64,000 nt of DNA, from assembly GCA_027493405.1 (NCBI GenBank), contig JAOSKV010000006.1, positions 38,694-102,693 of the forward strand, in the 5' to 3' direction. Positions within the stretch are counted from its first letter, which is position 1. Each line of letters begins with the position of its first letter. The notes beneath the pieces are model-generated. The model did not search any database and was not told the DNA's origin. It saw nothing but the letters and a program-made list of their open reading frames with translations. The DNA comes from FEB-22 sp003105195 (lineage in GTDB: Bacteria > Pseudomonadota > Alphaproteobacteria > Rhizobiales > Xanthobacteraceae). A program made the position numbers and the translations under genes. Positions 1-9,253 of the stretch are shown piece after piece.

Positions 1-205
1 GGCGCCACCATCACATACTCGCTGACCGTCGCCCCATGTATCCGCATTGTTTTGTGCGATCTCCTTGTCCCGCACAAACCTGACAGCTGAAGTACCTTGA
101 CCTCGATGCCTGGAGCGCAATGCCTTGTGACGGATCGGAGAGGATTCCCGAAACCAGGGCGCGTCTGATTCAAGATGCTGGCTGGGATGGAGGCCAGCAT
201 GGATG
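1..205. other. No gene recognised (left edge)
   Basis: I see no convincing coding sequence here. Composition is less GC-rich than the clusters that follow. The stretch ends where a transposase-like reading frame begins, so it may hold the outer end of a decayed insertion sequence, but I could not find a clear terminal inverted repeat. Confidence 0.4.
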
Positions 206-365
206 ATGACGGCCGCCTGTTCGCGGGATTTTCGCAATCTGGTGATCGATGCGGTCGAGAAGGAAGGAGTGAGCCGGCATGCGGCAGCGCGGCGGTTCGG
301 AGTGCGTGGATCGGCGGCGATCAGATGGGCGCAGCGGACCGAGCGCACGGGCAGCCGCCGCTTCC
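206..365 (+). pseudogene. IS630-family transposase, N-terminal remnant
   Basis: About 50 codons from ATG 206 read as the N-terminal helix-turn-helix of an IS630-type transposase: a start like MTAACSRDFR, then VSRHAAARRFGV and AIRWAQRTERTGS, the segment that recognises the element's ends in this family. After about position 365 the frame stays open but becomes low-complexity Arg/Pro/Gly sequence with no resemblance to the DDE catalytic domain, so the element is truncated and inactive. It lies just upstream of the urease accessory genes, whose usual partners ureDABC are absent. A rearrangement at this point is possible, but that is inference. Confidence 0.55.
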
Positions 366-403
366 CGCCGCCGCATGGGTCTGGCGCATGGGGAGAGAAA
401 ATT

Positions 404-418
404 GTTCTTGTTTTGTTC
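404..418 (+). promoter_or_regulatory. LexA (SOS) box-like direct repeat, orphan
   Basis: The sequence reads GTTC, seven T-rich bases, GTTC, the direct-repeat LexA operator established for Alphaproteobacteria. No gene starts close by on either strand: ureE begins 530 bases downstream and the IS630 remnant lies to the left. It may be the leftover operator of a lost SOS gene or a chance match. Confidence 0.4.
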
Positions 419-946
419 TTTCTCGCGTGCGATCATTCATTCAATCCTGCCCACCGGGGGCGTCGAACCGGTGGCTTCCGTTCGGTGGGGCAGGGCGCGG
501 TCCCGCGGGTCCGGTCTAGCCGCCGGGCATCCCGGGCGGCGGCCGATGCGGGCACCACCCCGACACTACGGTCGGGGCGCGGAAAGCGATCCGCTGACAG
601 GGCAGGCGACAACGTCCTGGCCCCGAGGTGCTTTCGGCCGCTGTCGAAGAACCGCAGCGGAGCGCCGAGAGGCGCGCCGGGCCCGATCGCAAGGGACCGG
701 CAGGCGGCGCCGCGCAGGCGCCGCCACGGCCGCATGGCCACGGGCTCGCCGCGCAAGCGAGCCGCGCCGTCTCGGCGCTCCGCTCCCCCTCCGGGGAGCC
801 CGCTCCCCTGCGGGGAGCCGCGAACAGCCAGCTTCCGGGCGCCGGCGGCGTCGCGGAAACGGCGGCGTATTCGGCCGGCCGCGGCGCTTGCCGCCGCAGG
901 GCCGATGCCGTAGTCGAATGGGCATTCCCCTTGCTCCGAGGACAGT
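419..946. other. Gene-poor, low-complexity GC-rich stretch
   Basis: Open frames run through here on both strands but give Arg/Ala/Pro/Gly-rich sequence without family resemblance, as expected of chance frames at this GC content. Between about 780 and 830 there are repeated CTCCCC/GGGGAG-type inverted segments that could fold as hairpins. No supported gene. Confidence 0.5.
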
Positions 947-1402
947 ATGCGTCGCGTGTCGGCCGTGTGCCCTGCCAAGGACGTCGACCCGGCCCGCGTC
1001 GTCGACCGCGTGGTGCTCGCCGCGGAGGACCGCCACCGGCGCCGCATCGCGCTGAGCTGCGAGAACGGCACCGCCGTGCTGCTCGACCTGCCCCAGCCGG
1101 TGCGGCTGCGCGACGGCGACGGGCTCGTGCTCGAGGACGGCGCGATCGTGCAGGTGGCGGGCGCGCCGGAGCCGCTGATCGAGGTCTCGGCGGACACGCC
1201 CGCCGCGCTCGTCCGCCTCGCCTGGCATCTCGGCAACCGCCACACCGACGTGCAGCTCGCCGGCGAGCGCCTGCGCATCCGCGCCGACCACGTGCTGGAG
1301 GAGATGCTGCGCGGGCTCGGCGCGCGCCTCGCGCGGCTCTCGGCGCCGTTCGACCCCGAGCCGTCCCATCACGGCGGCGGAGGAGTGACCTCTACCGGCT
1401 GA
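947..1402 (+). CDS. ureE: Urease accessory protein UreE
   Basis: UreE is the cytoplasmic nickel metallochaperone that hands Ni(II) to the UreDFG-apo-urease complex. The 151-residue product has the N-terminal beta domain (about 10-70) and the C-terminal peptide-binding/metal domain with the hallmark LAWHLGNRHTDVQ segment near residues 88-100, whose His residues bind nickel in characterised UreE proteins. The C-terminus has only a short HH stretch rather than the long His-rich tail of some homologues. Start ATG 947 follows a GAGGA-type ribosome-binding site. The TGA stop overlaps the ureF start, indicating translational coupling. No urease structural gene is in the window. Confidence 0.93.
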   Translation: MRRVSAVCPAKDVDPARVVDRVVLAAEDRHRRRIALSCENGTAVLLDLPQPVRLRDGDGLVLEDGAIVQVAGAPEPLIEVSADTPAALVRLAWHLGNRHTDVQLAGERLRIRADHVLEEMLRGLGARLARLSAPFDPEPSHHGGGGVTSTG

Positions 1403-2049
1403 TGGCCTGGCTCTCGCCGTCCTATCCGGTCGGCGCCTTCTCGTTCTCCTCCGGGCTCGAATGGGCCGTCGAGGCCGGCGACGTGCGCGACGCCGCGACG
1501 CTCGAGGGCTGGATCGCCGCCATGCTGGCCGAAGGCGGCGGCTTCTGCGACGCCGTGTTCCTCGCCCACGCGCATGCCGCGGCCGCGGCCGGCGACGCGA
1601 CGGCGCTGCGGGGCGTCGCCGAGCTCGCCGCCGCCTTCGCGCCCTCGCGCGAGCGCTTCCTCGAGACCACGCTGCAGGGCCGCGCCTTCCTCGACGTCAC
1701 GCGCGCGGCCTGGCCCTGCGCGGCGCTCGACCTCCTCGCCGCGGACGCGCCGGTCGCCTATCCGGTGGCGGTCGCGGCGGCCGCCGCCGGCCACGGCATC
1801 CCGCTCGCCGACACGCTCACGGCCTTCCTGCACGCGCTCGCCGCGAACCTGGTCTCGGCCGGCGTGCGCCTGGTGCCGCTCGGCCAGACCGACGGGCAGC
1901 GCACGCTCGCCGCGCTGGAGACGACCATCGCGGACACCGCCGCCCGCGCGCGCGCGACGCCGCTCGAGGCCGTCGGCGGCGCCGCCTTCCGCGCCGACCC
2001 CGGGACCCGCCGCCACGAGACGAAACACCCCCCCCTTTTGGGGGGCTGA
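1402..2049 (+). CDS. ureF: Urease accessory protein UreF
   Basis: UreF bridges UreG and UreD during urease activation. The 215-residue product opens with MAWLSPSYPVGAFSFSSGLE, the conserved UreF N-terminal segment, and continues with the all-helical fold (AAAFAPSRERF, QGRAFLDV, AAAAGHGIPL). It ends in a flexible tail carrying conserved RLFRS-like positions. The chosen ATG overlaps the ureE stop (TGATG). No ATG, GTG or TTG in frame lies just upstream, so the protein may be slightly shorter than some homologues. The expected next gene, ureG, is separated by a 245-base gap occupied by a palindromic repeat. Confidence 0.92.
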   Translation: MAWLSPSYPVGAFSFSSGLEWAVEAGDVRDAATLEGWIAAMLAEGGGFCDAVFLAHAHAAAAAGDATALRGVAELAAAFAPSRERFLETTLQGRAFLDVTRAAWPCAALDLLAADAPVAYPVAVAAAAAGHGIPLADTLTAFLHALAANLVSAGVRLVPLGQTDGQRTLAALETTIADTAARARATPLEAVGGAAFRADPGTRRHETKHPPLLGG

Positions 2050-2131
2050 GGAGATGGATGGGAATGCTCGGCACATGAGGCAGGTGAGCGCGCAGCGCGT
2101 CACCCTGCCGTGTCGGACGACAGTTCTCGGC

Positions 2132-2239
2132 GTCATCCCGGCCGAGCGACGCGAGAGCCGGGATCCATACGCCCTGTCGTTCCGCATCTCGACCACCGGG
2201 GTTGTGGATCCCGGCTCGCGCAAGCGCGGCCGGGACGAC
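2132..2239. repeat. Palindromic intergenic repeat, copy 1
   Basis: About 108 bases with two long inverted arms: the left arm starts GTCATCCCGGCC and runs to GAGCCGGGATCC; the right arm starts GGATCCCGGCTC and ends GGCCGGGACGAC. Two further copies lie at 2927-3038 and 5723-5856. Dispersed palindromes of this kind are common between genes in Rhizobiales. Here it sits between ureF and ureG. Confidence 0.8.
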
Positions 2240-2294
2240 GCCCCGGTCTCCGACACGGCAGGATCGACCCGCCCTGCGAACGCGAGGTGACGTG

Positions 2295-2914
2295 ATGCCC
2301 AATCCCCACGGCCCGCTGCGGGTCGGCGTCGGCGGCCCGGTCGGCTCGGGCAAGACCGCGCTGATGGACGCGCTCTGCAAGCGCCTGCGCGAGCGCTACG
2401 AGATCGCGGCGATCACCAACGACATCTACACCAAGTGGGACGCCGACTACCTGGTGCGCTCGGGCGCGCTGCCGGCCGAGCGCATCGCCGGGGTCGAGAC
2501 CGGCGGCTGCCCGCACACCGCGATCCGCGAGGACGCCTCGATCAACCTCGCCGCGGTCGCCGACATGCGGCGCCGCTTCCCGACCTCGACCTGGTGCTGA
2601 TCGAGTCGGGCGGCGACAACCTCGCGGCCACCTTCTCGCCCGAGCTCGCGGACCTCACGATCTACGTGATCGACGTCGCGGCCGGCGACAAGATCCCCTC
2701 CAAGGGCGGCCCCGGGATCACGCGCTCGGACCTCTTGGTCATCAACAAGACCGACCTCGCGCCCTATGTCGGCGCCTCGCTCGAGGTCATGGAACGCGAC
2801 GCGAAGAAGATGCGCGGCCCGCGCCCCTTCGTCTTCACCAACCTGCGCGCCGGCGACGGCGTCGCCGAGATCGCGAAGTTCATCGAAGAGAAGGGCGGGC
2901 TGGCGGTGAAGTGA
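2295..2914 (+). pseudogene. ureG: Urease accessory GTPase UreG, interrupted by a frameshift
   Basis: UreG is the SIMIBI-class GTPase that powers nickel insertion into urease. From ATG 2295 the first part reads GGPVGSGKTALMD (P-loop), NDIYTKWDADYL and the metal-binding TGGCPHTAIRED. The continuation, LDLVLIESGGDNLAATF through the guanine-specificity motif NKTD to the C-terminus, lies in the next frame. The break is at about 2576-2582, where the codons for Phe-Pro-Asp appear one C short. Adding one base restores a normal ~206-residue UreG, so either one base is missing from the assembly or the gene is inactivated. All other hallmarks are intact, which favours a sequencing or assembly error. Confidence 0.88.
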
Positions 2915-2926
2915 TACAGTCTCGGC

Positions 2927-3038
2927 GTCATCCCGGAAGCCGCGATGCGGCTATCCGGGATGCATAGCCCCAGTGGTCGCGATGCGGACGGACCGGGGTC
3001 ATGGAATCCCGGCTCTCGCTTCGCCCGGCCGGGATGAC
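2927..3038. repeat. Palindromic intergenic repeat, copy 2
   Basis: Same family as the elements at 2132 and 5723: the left arm begins GTCATCCCGGAAG, the right arm runs from GAATCCCGGCTC to GGCCGGGATGAC. It fills the gap between ureG and the amidase gene. The inner part of the left arm (GCCGCGATGCGGC) forms its own small hairpin. Confidence 0.78.
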
Positions 3039-3086
3039 GCCGCGTCCTCGTGTCAGCCCTGCCGCAAATCAAGAGATGGAGACGCC

Positions 3087-4382
3087 ATGACCCAACAGAC
3101 CTCCCGCGACCGGCTCGAAGACGCGCTCGCCCGCATCCGCGATCCGAAGGGCGAGGGCGCGCGCGCCTGCCTCACGGTCTACGAGGAGGCCGCGCGGGCG
3201 GCCGCCGACGCGGCCGATGCGCGCGCGCGGCTCGGCATGCCGCTCGGGCCGCTGGACGGCACGGTCGTCACCATCAAGGACCTGTTCGACGTCGCGGGCG
3301 AGCCGACCCGGGCGGGCTCGACCATCCGCGCCGAGGCGCCGCCCGCGCGCGCCGATGCCCCCGCGGTGCGGCGGCTGCGCGCCGCCGGCGCCGTGATCGT
3401 CGCCAAGACCAACATGACCGAGTTCGCCTTCTCGGGCGTCGGCCTCAACCCGCATTACGGCACGCCCGGCAACCCGGCCGACCGCGCGCGCATCCCGGGC
3501 GGCTCGACCTCGGGCGGCGCGGTCGCGGTCGCCGACGGCATGTGCGCGATCGCCATCGGCTCGGACACCGGCGGCTCCACCCGCATCCCGGCGGCGCTGT
3601 GCGGCATCGTCGGCTTCAAGCCGAGCCAGCGCCGCGTGCCGATCGGAGGCGCCTTCCCGCTCTCCTTCACGCTCGACTCGATCGGGCCGATGGCGGCGAG
3701 CGTCGCCGACTGCGCGGCCGCCGACGCCGTCATGGCGGGCGAGGAGCCGGCGACGCCGGCGCCGGCGCGGCTCGCCGGCCTGCGCTTCGGCGTGCCGCAG
3801 GGCCTGCCGCTCGCCGATCTCGACGAGACCGTCTCGGCGCGCTTCGCGGCCGCGGTCGAGCTCCTGCAGAAGGCCGGCGCGCGGCTCTCCGACGAGCCGA
3901 TGCCGCTCCTCTCCGACATGCTGCGCATCAACGCGGTCGGCGGCTTCGCGCCGGCCGAGGCCTATGCGATCCACCGCGACGACCTCGCGCAGCGCGGCGA
4001 GGCCTTCGACCCGAACGTGCGCGCGCGCATCGAGCGCGGCGCCAAGCTCGCGGCCGCCGACTACATCGCGATGGCGCGCGAGCGCGTGCGCCTGGTCGCC
4101 GCCATGGACGCGCAGCTCGCGCCCCTCGACGCGCTGGTGCTGCCGACCACCCCGATCGTCGCCCCGCGCATCGACGAGGTCGCGACGCCGGAGACTTTCG
4201 GGGCGCGCAACATGGCGCTGCTGCGCAACACCTCGCTCGCCAACTTCTTCGACCTCACCGCGATCTCGCTGCCGCTGCCGCGCGAGGGCCGGCTGCCGGT
4301 CGGGCTGATGCTGGTCGCGCGCAACGGGGCGGACCGCCGCCTGTTCGAGATCGCGGCCGCGATCGAGCGGCTGTTCGGGTAG
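3087..4382 (+). CDS. Amidase-signature family hydrolase
   Basis: A 431-residue amidase of the amidase-signature (GatA/FAAH) family, hydrolysing an amide to acid plus ammonia. The Ser-cisSer-Lys triad is visible: Lys64 in TIKDLFD, cis-Ser142 in GGSTSGGA, nucleophile Ser164 in GSDTGGSTRIPA. Length matches the family and no signal peptide is seen, so it is cytoplasmic. Start ATG 3087 follows a GGAG-type site; the repeat copy 2 lies just upstream. Position between urease accessory genes and a LIV-type ABC transporter suggests use of short amides or urea-related compounds as nitrogen source, which is inference. The true substrate cannot be read from sequence. GatA itself is unlikely because no gatB/gatC is adjacent. 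Confidence 0.85.
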   Translation: MTQQTSRDRLEDALARIRDPKGEGARACLTVYEEAARAAADAADARARLGMPLGPLDGTVVTIKDLFDVAGEPTRAGSTIRAEAPPARADAPAVRRLRAAGAVIVAKTNMTEFAFSGVGLNPHYGTPGNPADRARIPGGSTSGGAVAVADGMCAIAIGSDTGGSTRIPAALCGIVGFKPSQRRVPIGGAFPLSFTLDSIGPMAASVADCAAADAVMAGEEPATPAPARLAGLRFGVPQGLPLADLDETVSARFAAAVELLQKAGARLSDEPMPLLSDMLRINAVGGFAPAEAYAIHRDDLAQRGEAFDPNVRARIERGAKLAAADYIAMARERVRLVAAMDAQLAPLDALVLPTTPIVAPRIDEVATPETFGARNMALLRNTSLANFFDLTAISLPLPREGRLPVGLMLVARNGADRRLFEIAAAIERLFG

Positions 4383-4489
4383 CAGGGGCGGGCGAGCCTG
4401 CGGCAAAATTGTTATGGCGGATAACCAAATTCCCTTGCGTCCGGCTCCGCCGCGCACCTAACATCCGGCCAAACTCCAGGGAGGTTTCG

Positions 4490-5713
4490 ATGATCCGACA
4501 CCGCATCAGCCGCCGCAGCCTGCTGGCGGGCACCGCCGTCACCGCGACCATGCTGGCCGCGCCCGCCATCGTGCGCGGACAGGGGAGCGCGCTCAAGGTC
4601 GGAGTGCTGCTGCCGCGCTCCGGCGCCCAGGCCGGCATCGGCCAGGACTGCCACCGCGGCGTCGAGATCGCCGGGCCGATCCTGAAGGACCTCGGGCTCC
4701 CCGACCTGCAGATCATGAGCGCCGACACGGAGACCAACGTCGAGGTCGCGCGCGCGCGCGCCGAGAAGCTGATCGCCGACGGCGCGCAGCTCCTGGTCGG
4801 CGCCTTCGACTCCGGCCAGTCGACCGCGATCGCCCAGGTCGCCGAGCAGAAGGGCATCCCCTACGTCATCAACATCGCGGCGGCGCCGGCGATCACCGAG
4901 CAGGGCTACAAGTTCGTCTTCCGCAACTTCCCGACCGCGCCGATGATCCTCGGCGACGCCTTCGCGAACCAGAAGGAGATCTTCACGGCCGCCGGCAAGG
5001 ACCCGAAGTCGGTGGTGTTCCTGCACGTCAACGACACCTTCGGCACCGCGATGCAGAAGGGCATCGGCGCCGTGCTGCCGAAGTTCAACATGCCCTACAC
5101 GATCAAGGAGACGATCGCCTACGACCCGACCGCGCGCGACCTCTCGGTCGAGGTCGCCAAGGCCAAGGCGACCGGCGCCGACGCGCTCCTCGTGGTGAGC
5201 CGCCTCAACGACGCGATCCTGCTCACCCGCGAGCTGATCAAGCAGCGCTGGAGCCCGATGGGCGTGCTCAGCATGGGCCCGGGCTGGTACGAGGACCAGT
5301 ACATCAAGACGCTCGGCAAGATGAGCGACGGGCCGCTGAGCTTCGTGCCGTGGTACGACCCGAACAAGAAGCTCTCCAAGGCGCTCGAGGGCGCGCTCGC
5401 CAAGAAGTATCCGGAGATCGCCCTCAACACCAACCACATCTACACCTTCGAGGCGCTGCTGGTGGCGGCCGACGCCTACAAGCGCGCCGCCTCCACGGAC
5501 CCGAAGGCGCTCGCCGACGCGATCCGCACGACCGACATCAAGGACAACGTCTCGACCGGCCCGGGCATCTCGTTCAACGCCAAGGGGCAGAACGACAAGC
5601 TCAAGAACGCCGCCATCCAGAACCGCGGCGGCAAGCTCGTCACGGTCGCGCCCAAGGGCGCCACCAACGCCACCGCCGAATGGCCGATGAAGCCCTACGA
5701 CAAGCGCGGCTGA
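4490..5713 (+). CDS. ABC transporter substrate-binding protein (LIV/urea type), Tat-exported
   Basis: Periplasmic binding protein of the branched-chain amino acid/amide type, 407 residues. The N-terminus has a twin-arginine signal (ISRRSLLAG followed by a hydrophobic stretch ending AAPAIVRG), then the periplasmic-binding fold starting LKVGVLLPRSGAQAG. It precedes the four membrane and ATPase genes of the same transporter. Start ATG 4490 has a strong GGGAGG site. The ligand is not predictable. The neighbouring amidase and urease accessory genes make an amide, amino acid or urea plausible. A 138-base gap holding repeat copy 3 separates it from the first permease gene. Confidence 0.87.
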   Translation: MIRHRISRRSLLAGTAVTATMLAAPAIVRGQGSALKVGVLLPRSGAQAGIGQDCHRGVEIAGPILKDLGLPDLQIMSADTETNVEVARARAEKLIADGAQLLVGAFDSGQSTAIAQVAEQKGIPYVINIAAAPAITEQGYKFVFRNFPTAPMILGDAFANQKEIFTAAGKDPKSVVFLHVNDTFGTAMQKGIGAVLPKFNMPYTIKETIAYDPTARDLSVEVAKAKATGADALLVVSRLNDAILLTRELIKQRWSPMGVLSMGPGWYEDQYIKTLGKMSDGPLSFVPWYDPNKKLSKALEGALAKKYPEIALNTNHIYTFEALLVAADAYKRAASTDPKALADAIRTTDIKDNVSTGPGISFNAKGQNDKLKNAAIQNRGGKLVTVAPKGATNATAEWPMKPYDKRG

Positions 5714-5722
5714 TCTCGCTTC

Positions 5723-5856
5723 GTCCCGGCCGGGCGAGCGCCGGGAGGTGCTCGCGCGAGCCGGGATCGATATCCCCGGTGGACGTGATATCGGTGAGAC
5801 AGGGGTTGTGGATCCCGGCTCGCGCGCGCGCTGCGCACGCGCTCGGCCGGGATGAC
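5723..5856. repeat. Palindromic intergenic repeat, copy 3
   Basis: Third and longest copy (about 134 bases) of the family at 2132 and 2927. The arms run from CGTCCCGGCCGGGC to GAGCCGGGATC and from GGATCCCGGCTCG to GGCCGGGATGAC. Its right end contains an ATG at 5852 in frame with the downstream permease, which is a poor start because it is part of the repeat. Confidence 0.78.
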
Positions 5857-5884
5857 GAACCAACACGTTGACAGGGCTGAGCCG

Positions 5885-6757
5885 GTGCCTCTCGACATCT
5901 ACCTCAACGTGGCGGTGAGCGGGCTCCTGACCGGGCTCGTCTACGGGCTGATGGCGCTCGGGCTGTCGGTGATCTTCGGCGTGGTGCGCGTGGTCAACTT
6001 CGCGCACGGCGAGATGATGACCATCGCGATGTATCTCGCGATCCTGGCGTTCGCGACGCTCGGGCTCGATCCGCTGGTCATGATGGTGCCGATCGCGGGC
6101 GTGCTGTTCGCGCTCGGCTACGTCATGCAGGCCGGGATGATCAACCCGTTCATCAACCGGCCCGAGCACGCGCAGTTCATCCTGCTGGTCGCGGTCGCGA
6201 TCATCATGGTCAACGTGCTGCTGCTGATCTTCGGGCCGGACGCGCGCAACGTGCAGACCGGCTATTCGTTCGACAGCTTCGCGTTCGGCCGCATCATCGT
6301 CGATGCGACCAAGGTCTATGCCGGCGCCGCCGCGATCGTGGTCGCGGCCGCGCTGTTCGCCTTCTTCCGCTTCAGCTTCGTCGGCAAGGCGATCCGCGCC
6401 TGCGCCGACAACTACACGGGCGCGCTGGTGGTCGGGCTCGACGTGAAGCGCCTCTACGCGCTCACCTTCGGGCTGGGCGCCGCCTGCGTCGGCGCCGCGG
6501 GATCGATGCTGGTGCTGATCATCGACGTGACGCCGGCGCTCGGGCCCGCCTACACGCTGCTCGCCTTCGTGATCGTGATCACGGGCGGGCTCGGCTCGAT
6601 GGGCGGCGCGCTGCTCGGCGGCGTGCTGATCGGCGTCACCGAGGCGATGGCCGGGCTCCTGTTCACGCCCTCGGCGAAGAGCATGTTCGCCTTCGCGATC
6701 CTGGTGCTGGTGCTGCTGTTCCGTCCCCAGGGCCTGATGGGGAAGCGCGCGTCATGA
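5885..6757 (+). CDS. livH: LIV-type ABC transporter permease (LivH-like)
   Basis: Inner-membrane permease of the branched-chain amino acid/amide ABC family, about 290 residues with roughly eight hydrophobic helices. Hallmarks are GLVYGLMALGLSVIFGVVRV and VNFAHGEMM near the N-terminus and a C-terminal GGLGSMGGALLGG segment followed by LLFRPQGLMGKR. I chose GTG 5885 because the in-frame ATG 5852 lies inside a palindromic repeat and the family normally begins just before this point. The stop overlaps the next permease gene by four bases (ATGA). It pairs with the second permease to form the membrane channel. Confidence 0.85.
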   Translation: MPLDIYLNVAVSGLLTGLVYGLMALGLSVIFGVVRVVNFAHGEMMTIAMYLAILAFATLGLDPLVMMVPIAGVLFALGYVMQAGMINPFINRPEHAQFILLVAVAIIMVNVLLLIFGPDARNVQTGYSFDSFAFGRIIVDATKVYAGAAAIVVAAALFAFFRFSFVGKAIRACADNYTGALVVGLDVKRLYALTFGLGAACVGAAGSMLVLIIDVTPALGPAYTLLAFVIVITGGLGSMGGALLGGVLIGVTEAMAGLLFTPSAKSMFAFAILVLVLLFRPQGLMGKRAS

Positions 6758-7752
6758 GGGAGCTCCTCGCCGGCGTCCCCGGGCGCGGCCTCGCGCTGAT
6801 CGCGGCGCTGCTCGCCGGGCTCCTCGCCGCGCCGTTCTTCGCGAACGACTACCTGATCACGGTGCTGATCCTGATCCTCTACTTCGCCTATGCGGGCCAG
6901 GCCTGGAACATCATGATGGGCTTCGCGGGCCAGCTCTCGCTCGGCCATGCGCTCTATGTCGGGCTCGGGGCCTACACGACCGCGGCGCTCTACGTGCATT
7001 TCGGCGTCGCGCCCTGGATCGGGCTGCTCGCCGCGCTGCCGATCGCGATGACGGCGGGCGCGATCATCGGCTTCCTCGCCTTCCGCTTCGGGGTCGCGGG
7101 CGTCTATTTCGCGATCCTGACCATCGCGTTCGCGGAGTTCGCGCGCATCGGCTTCGACCATCTCTCCTACGTCGGCGGCTCGGGCGGCTTCTTCCTGCCG
7201 GTCGCGCAGTATGCCGAGAACGACCTCTGGAACCTGCGCGGCAAGCCCGTGATGTTCTACTACCTGATGCTGGCGCTCACGGTGGCGGCGTTCCTCGTCT
7301 GCCATGCGCTGCTGCGCAGCCGGATCGGCTACTACTGGCTCGCGATCCGCGAGGACGAGGAGGCGGCGCGCGCGCTCGGCATCGACACGTTCCGCTACAA
7401 GATGCTGGCGGTGGTGATCTCGGCCGGCATGACCTCGCTCGCCGGCGTGTTCTTCGCCTTCTACTACAACAACCTGTTCCCCGAGCAGGTCTTCCACATC
7501 TCGCGCTCGATCGAATTGATCCTGGCGCCGATCATCGGCGGCATCGGCACGCTGTTCGGGCCGATCCTCGGCGCCTTCCTGCTCACCGGGCTCTCGGAGG
7601 GCGTGACCGAGTCGCTGCACGCGCTCGGCTTCGAGATCCCGGGCGCCAAGCAGGTGTTCTACGGCATCTGCCTGCTGGTCGTGGTGATGGCGCTGCCCGA
7701 CGGCATCTGGCCCTGGCTCGCGCGCCGGCTCGGCCTGGAGCGGCGGTCATGA
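6754..7752 (+). CDS. livM: LIV-type ABC transporter permease (LivM-like)
   Basis: Second membrane subunit of the transporter, 332 residues. It contains AGQAWNIMMGFAGQLSLGHA, the signature of LivM/UrtC permeases, multiple hydrophobic helices, and the cytoplasmic coupling region REDEEAARALGIDTFRYK that contacts the ATPases. Four-base ATGA overlaps at both ends with the neighbouring genes show a tight operon. Heterodimerisation with the preceding permease is the known family arrangement. Confidence 0.88.
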   Translation: MRELLAGVPGRGLALIAALLAGLLAAPFFANDYLITVLILILYFAYAGQAWNIMMGFAGQLSLGHALYVGLGAYTTAALYVHFGVAPWIGLLAALPIAMTAGAIIGFLAFRFGVAGVYFAILTIAFAEFARIGFDHLSYVGGSGGFFLPVAQYAENDLWNLRGKPVMFYYLMLALTVAAFLVCHALLRSRIGYYWLAIREDEEAARALGIDTFRYKMLAVVISAGMTSLAGVFFAFYYNNLFPEQVFHISRSIELILAPIIGGIGTLFGPILGAFLLTGLSEGVTESLHALGFEIPGAKQVFYGICLLVVVMALPDGIWPWLARRLGLERRS

Positions 7753-8473
7753 GCGCGTTGCTCGCCATCGAGGGCGTCTCCAAGCGCTTCCGCGGCCTCC
7801 TCGCGGTGGACCGCGTTTCCTGCGAGGTGGCGCGCGGCGAGATCTTCGCCGTGATCGGCCCGAACGGCGCCGGCAAGACCACGCTGTTCAACGCCATCGC
7901 GGGGGTCTACCGGCCGGACGAGGGAACGATCGCCTTCGCGGGCGCGCGCATCGACGGGCTTCCGCCCGACGAGGTCACGCGCCGCGGCATCGCCCGCACC
8001 TTCCAGATCGTGCGGCCGTTCGCGGCGCTCTCGGTGGAGGACAACGTGATGGTCGGCGCGCTGCTGCGCGCGCCGCAGGTCGCGCAGGCACGTGCGCGCG
8101 CGCACGAGGTGCTGCGCCGGCTCGATCTCCACGACAAGCGCGGCCAGGCGGCCTCGGCGCTGACGCTGCCCGACCGCAAGCGGCTCGAGGTCGCGCGCGC
8201 GCTCGCGACCGACCCGCAGCTGCTCCTGCTCGACGAGGTGATGGCGGGGCTCAGGCCGACCGAGACCGACCGCATGGTCGCGATCCTGCGCGACCTCAAC
8301 CGCGACACCGGCCTCACCATCCTGCTGATCGAGCACGTGATGCGCGCCGTGATGGCGCTCGCGCACCGCGTGCTGGTGCTGCACCACGGCGCGACCATCG
8401 CGCTCGGCACGCCCGACACGGTGGTGCGCGAGCCGGCCGTCGTGGAATCCTATCTCGGGGCGGAGGCGCTCTG

Positions 8474-8474
<1 letters not shown>
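7749..8474 (+). CDS. livG: LIV-type ABC transporter ATP-binding protein (LivG-like)
   Basis: ATPase subunit, 241 residues, cytoplasmic and membrane-associated. Walker A is GPNGAGKTT near residues 37-45, followed by FNAIAGVYRPDEG, the Q-loop ARTFQIVRPF and Walker B LLLLDEVMAGL. The signature loop reads LTLPDRKRLEVAR, so the usual LSGG is altered to LTLPD, as is common in LivG/UrtD ATPases. The C-terminal LGTPDTVVREPAVVESYLG is typical of the subfamily. Overlaps of 4 bases upstream and 1 base downstream place it in the same operon. Confidence 0.88.
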
Positions 8475-9178
<704 letters not shown>

Positions 9179-9253
9179 GCCGGGATCCGGCGCGACGTCG
9201 GATGCGGCCGGTTGCTGTTTCGTGAGAGACCACGGTCGGGCTATGGTGCATTC

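Noticed and set aside
839..885. Possible dispersed repeat shared with 19295-19330 (CCGTTTCCGCG core)
   Set aside because: The match is short and GC-rich, and I could not show more than about 12 conserved bases.
3050..5713. 887-codon frame joining amidase region to the ABC binding protein
   Set aside because: The first two thirds is the wrong frame of the amidase gene; the binding protein has its own strong ribosome-binding site and Tat signal at 4490.
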